From: Hyphomicrobiales bacterium
Lineage (GTDB): Bacteria > Pseudomonadota > Alphaproteobacteria > Rhizobiales > Xanthobacteraceae
Direction of reading: 5' to 3'
NCBI GenBank assembly: GCA_026400425.1
Contig: JAPLPC010000676.1
Span: forward strand, 1 to 11,013
Length of the DNA: 11,013 bases
Of the stretch, positions 7,402-11,013 are shown piece after piece. A program made the position numbers and the translations under genes. Numbering within the stretch: position 1 is the stretch's first letter; every line of letters begins with the position of its first letter. A model generated the notes under the pieces. That model was not told where the DNA came from. It saw only the letters and a program-made list of their open reading frames with translations, and did no database searches.

Positions 7402-8140
7402 CCAGGCCCAAATAGGGAAGCAAATCCGGTCGCTGCGTAGCACGGTCAATGCGGTAGCGCTGGTGCTCGCCTGCGTGATCGGCATGAGCGTGCCGGTGGG
7501 CTACGGCATTATCGGCTACAGCTCCGAAAGTTCGCGCGCCGCGTTTCGATCCCAACTGGGCGCCAACCGGCTGTCGCGGTTCATCTACGAGAATCCGGTG
7601 ATGTGGCAGTACCAGACGGTGCGCCTTGCTGAAGTCGTCGAGCTGCCGGAAGCGCCGTTGAAAGGCGCGCGCGAGTGGATTTTTGACCATACCGGGAAAC
7701 AGATTGTCGCGACCGGCGACCGGGCGGCGCGGTTCGAGCTCCGACGATCATCGCCGTTGACGGTCGGCGGATCGACCGTCGGTCGGTTTGAATTCTCGGC
7801 CCCCATCGACGCACTGCTTGAGCAGGTTGGGGCGGTCGCGCTGCTATCGTTCCTGCTGGGACTCGGCGGTTATTTTGCCGTTCGCGTGCTGCCGCTGCGC
7901 GCCCTCGACCGCGCGCTGGACGAGCTCGAGAAGGCCAATGCTATGATTGTGCGTAAGAACGACGACCTTGTCGATCGCACCCGCGCGCTGCATCAGCGCA
8001 AGGTTGCCTTGCACGATGCGGAAGCGGCACTTGCAAAGCGCTCCGAACAGCTCCTTGAGGCCCAGCGCATGGGCAAGATCGGAGACTGGAGCTTCCGGCT
8101 CGGCGACGAAGTGATCATCGTCCGACCTACGCCAGTGTGA
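7394..8140 (+). CDS. Membrane sensor half of a split GGDEF-EAL protein (frameshifted)
   Basis: 248 residues: membrane helix 1 (about 18-42), a periplasmic domain of roughly 100 residues (43-142), membrane helix 2 (about 143-167), then a charged helix likely to be coiled coil (170-225). It ends with the first part of a PAS domain (EAQRMGKIGDWSFRLGDE, 222-239). After that the frame reads only VIIVRPTPV and stops. The PAS domain continues in another frame in the next gene, so this is the N-terminal half of what was one protein. The start ATG 7394 lies inside the end of the PstS-like gene, so its translation should be coupled to it; the 100-residue periplasmic domain is the natural docking place for that protein. 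As it stands, this fragment has a sensor and no catalytic domain. It could be a remnant or a membrane partner. Confidence 0.7.
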   Translation: MSDQAQIGKQIRSLRSTVNAVALVLACVIGMSVPVGYGIIGYSSESSRAAFRSQLGANRLSRFIYENPVMWQYQTVRLAEVVELPEAPLKGAREWIFDHTGKQIVATGDRAARFELRRSSPLTVGGSTVGRFEFSAPIDALLEQVGAVALLSFLLGLGGYFAVRVLPLRALDRALDELEKANAMIVRKNDDLVDRTRALHQRKVALHDAEAALAKRSEQLLEAQRMGKIGDWSFRLGDEVIIVRPTPV

Positions 8141-9714
8141 TGGCAGGCTATGTCGGGGAAGATGGGCGGCGGGTGCTGGATGCCCAGGCGGCGGTGTTGC
8201 GCACCGGGGAGGTCAAGAGCGTCGATATCAAGTACATGCGGGGCGACGGATTGATTTGCGACCTTGTCGTCACCAACAAGGCAACCACCAATGCCAAGGG
8301 CAAGGTGATCGGCTTCCATGGCACGATCCAGGATATTTCCGAACGCAAGCGCGCGGAAGAACAGCTTGAGAAGCTGGCCTATCACGACCCTCTGACCGGG
8401 CTGGCCAACCGCGCACTGTTCCATCGCGAATTGAACGACGTCCTGGCGCAGAAGCGGAAGAAGACTGACGCCGCGTTGCTGCTGCTGGACCTCGATCGCT
8501 TCAAGGAAGTCAACGACTCGCTGGGTCACGGGGCGGGTGACGAACTGCTAGGGCGCGTTGCGCATCGGATTTCACGGGCGCTCGGCAATCGGCATTTCCT
8601 CAGCCGTCTTGGCGGCGACGAGTTCGCCATGATCCTGAAGGATCATGCCAGCGTCGCCGAGGTCGAGTCGCTGGCCGCGCAGGTGGTCGCGGCGATCGCC
8701 GATCCGATCTCGCTCAGCAGCGGCGAGGTGACGGTCGGCGCCAGCATCGGCATCGCGCTGATTCCAAAGGACGGCACCGAAGCGAGCGACCTGCTGCGGC
8801 ACGCCGATCTCGCTCTGTACCAAGCCAAGGAGCAGGGGCGCGGCCGCGCGGTGTTCTTCGAATCCACCATGAGCACCGTGGTTCAGCACAAGATCGCCCT
8901 TGCGCGCGATCTGCGTCAGGCGGTGCAGCAAAATTCTGGCCTTGAGGTACACTATCAGCCGCAGGCCGATCTCGCCCTGGGCACGGTTGCCGGTTTCGAG
9001 GCGCTGTTGCGCTGGAACCATCCGGTGCGTGGCAATGTGCCGCCCGGTGAGTTCATCCCGATCGCGGAGAGTTCGCAGTTGATCTGCGACCTTGGCCTAT
9101 GGATCCTGCGCGAATCCGCGCAGCAGGCGAAGCGCTGGCTCGATGCCGGCGAGCCCCGGGAGGTGGCCGTCAACGTCTCGGCAGCGCAGATCTGGCATTC
9201 GGATTTCATCGGCGACGTGATGCGCGTTCTTGACGAAACCGAGCTGCCGCCGCATCTGCTGTGTCTCGAGCTGACGGAAAGCCTGATGGCCGACCATGCC
9301 GTCGGGCGGGTTCGCAAGGTGCTCACGGAATTGAAGCAGCTCGGCGTGACGCTGGCGCTCGACGATTTCGGCACGGACTATTCGTCGCTCGGCTACCTCA
9401 CCCAGCTGCCGTTCGACAAGCTCAAGATCGACCGGATTTTCGTGGACGGCATTGCCGACACGGCAAGGGCGCGCAAGCTGCTGGAAGGCATCATTGCGCT
9501 GGGGCGCGGCCTTGGCATGACGATTGTGGCGGAGGGCGCCGAGAAACCTGCCGAGGTGGAGATCCTGCGCGCATTACGTTGCGACCAGGTGCAGGGCTTC
9601 GTCTATGCGCGACCGATGGTGGCAAGCGACGCGATCGCATTCGCGCGTGCCCAGGATCGAATTGCCGCCGTCGCGGCGTCGCCGGTGATCCAGGCGAAAG
9701 CAGCTGTCGCCTGA
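8140..9714 (+). CDS. GGDEF-EAL catalytic half, with truncated PAS domain
   Basis: 524 residues from ATG 8140. It opens with the C-terminal part of a PAS/PAC domain (to GTIQDISERKRAEE, about 62-74). A GGDEF domain follows, with an intact GGDEF motif (158-162) and AYHDPLTGLANR at its start. The inhibitory RxxD site looks absent: the residues at that place are GNRH. Then comes an EAL domain with EALLRW (287 on) and the expected catalytic residues: NVSA, the glutamate of ELTES (377), DD (408-409), K429, E465 in EGAE and Q485 in QGF. Both c-di-GMP synthesis and hydrolysis are therefore possible on paper. The frame upstream of the start still reads HRPTYASV, which belongs to the PAS domain, so the true N-terminus was lost by a frameshift. 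The stop of the preceding gene overlaps this start (TGATG). There is no Shine-Dalgarno site, so translation would rely on re-initiation. Confidence 0.75.
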   Translation: MAGYVGEDGRRVLDAQAAVLRTGEVKSVDIKYMRGDGLICDLVVTNKATTNAKGKVIGFHGTIQDISERKRAEEQLEKLAYHDPLTGLANRALFHRELNDVLAQKRKKTDAALLLLDLDRFKEVNDSLGHGAGDELLGRVAHRISRALGNRHFLSRLGGDEFAMILKDHASVAEVESLAAQVVAAIADPISLSSGEVTVGASIGIALIPKDGTEASDLLRHADLALYQAKEQGRGRAVFFESTMSTVVQHKIALARDLRQAVQQNSGLEVHYQPQADLALGTVAGFEALLRWNHPVRGNVPPGEFIPIAESSQLICDLGLWILRESAQQAKRWLDAGEPREVAVNVSAAQIWHSDFIGDVMRVLDETELPPHLLCLELTESLMADHAVGRVRKVLTELKQLGVTLALDDFGTDYSSLGYLTQLPFDKLKIDRIFVDGIADTARARKLLEGIIALGRGLGMTIVAEGAEKPAEVEILRALRCDQVQGFVYARPMVASDAIAFARAQDRIAAVAASPVIQAKAAVA

Positions 9715-9731
9715 GCCGGCACTGGCTCAGG
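9710..9731. terminator. Hairpin shared by two convergent stop codons
   Basis: CCTGAGCC (9710-9717) pairs perfectly with GGCTCAGG (9724-9731) across a 6-base loop. The TGA of the rightward gene (9712-9714) and the TGA of the leftward kinase (9729-9727) sit at matching places in the two arms. Only 12 bases separate the genes. It could act as a bidirectional terminator or 3'-end stabiliser, but no T-run follows on either strand. Confidence 0.45.
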
Positions 9732-11013
9732 TATTCGCCGTCGCCTTGGAGAACACCACCTCGATCAGCGTTCCCGAACTCGGCGCACTCTTGATCTGGA
9801 AGCGGGCGCGATTGGCCTCGACCAGCGCCCGTGTCAGCGACAGGCTGACGCCCGCGCTCTCCGACGCCTGGTCGGCCGGCGCATGATTGCTGAACGGCTC
9901 CATGGCGGCGGCGAGTTCAGTGTAATTAAGTCCGTGCCCGGTATCGCGCACCCTTAGCACCACTTCGCCGATGTCCGACAAGGCCGTCGAGACGATCACC
10001 TGTCCGCCGGCATTGGCGAGATGGATCGAGTTGCCGATCAGATTGAGCGTGATCTGCCTGAGTGCGCGGGCATCGGCGACGATGGTCGGTAGCAGATGTG
10101 CCAGCGAGGTGCGGATGATGATGCGGCTGCGATTGGCCTGCGGCTGCATGACCGCAACGCATTGCTCCACCATCTCGTTGAGATTCTGGGTCGAGAATGC
10201 GAGGTCGATCTTGCCGGTCTCGATGCGGGAGAGATCGAGCAGGTCGTTGACGATGGCGATGACGCGCTCGCCGGAGGTGCGGATGTCGCGCAGATACTCC
10301 CCGTAGCGTTCGTTGCCGAGCGGGCCGAAACGCTGATCGATCATCACATCGGCAAAGCCGATGATGGCATTCAGCGGCGTGCGGACCTCGTGGCTGATGC
10401 GCGCCAGCACGTCGGCCTTGGCCGTTGCCGAGCGATCGGCCTGGCGGCGGGCGCCGAGCAGTTCGGTCTCGGTCTTCTTGATCTGGGTGAGATCGCGAAA
10501 CACGGCGAAGAAATTCGGCCCGGCGGCGCGGGTGCGGCCGATGATGATCGACAGCGGCACCAGCCCGCCGGCGCGCACCTGTCCGAGTGCCTCGCGGCCG
10601 GGATCGAGCAGGCTGGCGGTGCCGGCATCCTGCATGCTCGTGAGATAGTCGGCGACGTTGCGGCGGCTCTCATGGGCGAACAGATCGACCACGTTGCGCT
10701 GGGTCAGCATCTCGCCGTCGTAGCCGAACAGGGCCTCGGCGCTGCGATTGCAGGAATTGATGTTGCCTTCGGCATCGAACATCACGACGCCTTCCGCCAT
10801 GGTGTCGAGGATGGCAGCGAGATCTTCGGCGTCGATATGGCCAGCCGCGAGCGGCTGTTCGACCACTGGGGCGGGCGTGACGGCGGGTGCTGCCGTAACA
10901 GTCTGCGCCGCCGCGAAGATCAGCGCATGCGCGGGCTCGTCGTTCCAGCTGATCGCATGCAGTCGCGCAGTGGCCGGCGCGTGCAGGGCATGGTCACCGG
11001 TTTTGCCGTTGGC
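9727..11013 (-). CDS. PAS-HisKA-HATPase sensor histidine kinase, C-terminal part (partial)
   Basis: The frame stays open to the right edge, so the N-terminus lies outside; 428 residues are visible. In order: a region ending in an Ala/Pro-rich linker (TVTAAPAVTPAPVVEQP), a PAS domain (about 10830-10480, AILDTMAEGVVMFDAEGNI), a HisKA domain, and a HATPase domain to the C-terminus. The H-box is SHEVRTPLNAIIGFADVM, with the phosphoacceptor His at 10390-10392. The following RFGPLGN-RY-EYLRDI-SGE pattern is that of the PleC/DivJ/PdhS group of alphaproteobacterial cell-cycle kinases. The HATPase N-box (LNLIGNSIHLANAGG) and G1 box (DTGHGL) are present, but the G2 lid is degenerate: AGVSLSL in place of GxGLGL. 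GTG 10866 could be mistaken for a start, but coding continues upstream without a stop. It converges on the EAL gene. Confidence 0.85.
   Translation of the reverse strand, partial: ANGKTGDHALHAPATARLHAISWNDEPAHALIFAAAQTVTAAPAVTPAPVVEQPLAAGHIDAEDLAAILDTMAEGVVMFDAEGNINSCNRSAEALFGYDGEMLTQRNVVDLFAHESRRNVADYLTSMQDAGTASLLDPGREALGQVRAGGLVPLSIIIGRTRAAGPNFFAVFRDLTQIKKTETELLGARRQADRSATAKADVLARISHEVRTPLNAIIGFADVMIDQRFGPLGNERYGEYLRDIRTSGERVIAIVNDLLDLSRIETGKIDLAFSTQNLNEMVEQCVAVMQPQANRSRIIIRTSLAHLLPTIVADARALRQITLNLIGNSIHLANAGGQVIVSTALSDIGEVVLRVRDTGHGLNYTELAAAMEPFSNHAPADQASESAGVSLSLTRALVEANRARFQIKSAPSSGTLIEVVFSKATANT

Noticed and set aside
9727..10866. The sensor kinase as a complete gene starting at GTG 10866.
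   Set aside because: The same frame continues without a stop to the window edge with protein-like sequence (RLHAISWNDEPAHALIF), so the gene is partial.

Overview
The window is GC-rich DNA. Its protein sequences resemble those of the alphaproteobacterial family that holds Bradyrhizobium, Rhodopseudomonas, Afipia and Nitrobacter. This placement rests on recalled protein similarity and on GC-rich palindromic intergenic repeats of a kind common there; no database search was possible. The genes look chromosomal. I see no tRNA, rRNA, transposase, integrase or CRISPR array.

Layout: (1) 1-487, minus strand: N-terminal part of an AsmA-family envelope protein that runs off the left edge. (2) 723-2120, plus strand: the two subunits of a family I 3-oxoacid CoA-transferase (scoA-scoB type). 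(3) 2135-2260: a cluster of GC-rich palindromes. (4) 2281-3354, plus strand: an AI-2E/PerM-family membrane protein. (5) 6139 down to 3413, minus strand: an iron(III) ABC importer pair, binding protein first and fused two-domain permease second, with no ATPase gene beside it. (6) 6140-6543: a 404-base divergent intergenic region. (7) 6544-9714, plus strand: a PstS-like periplasmic binding protein overlapping by 8 bases a membrane sensor of the GGDEF-EAL (cyclic-di-GMP) class. That sensor is split in two by what looks like a deletion plus frameshift inside its PAS domain. (8) 11013 down to 9727, minus strand: the C-terminal part of a PAS-HisKA-HATPase sensor kinase of the PleC/DivJ/PdhS type, open at the right edge, with a degenerate ATP-lid motif.

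The most interesting part is 6544-9714. A solute-binding protein without its own ABC permease is translationally coupled to a GGDEF-EAL membrane protein. This recalls the NspS/MbaA arrangement, in which a periplasmic binding protein controls c-di-GMP turnover. Here the coupling between the sensory half and the catalytic half has been cut in the PAS domain. The breakpoint leaves a TGATG stop/start overlap, so the catalytic half might still be translated as a separate, soluble protein. The other genes are ordinary metabolic, transport and envelope functions with a few local oddities noted below.
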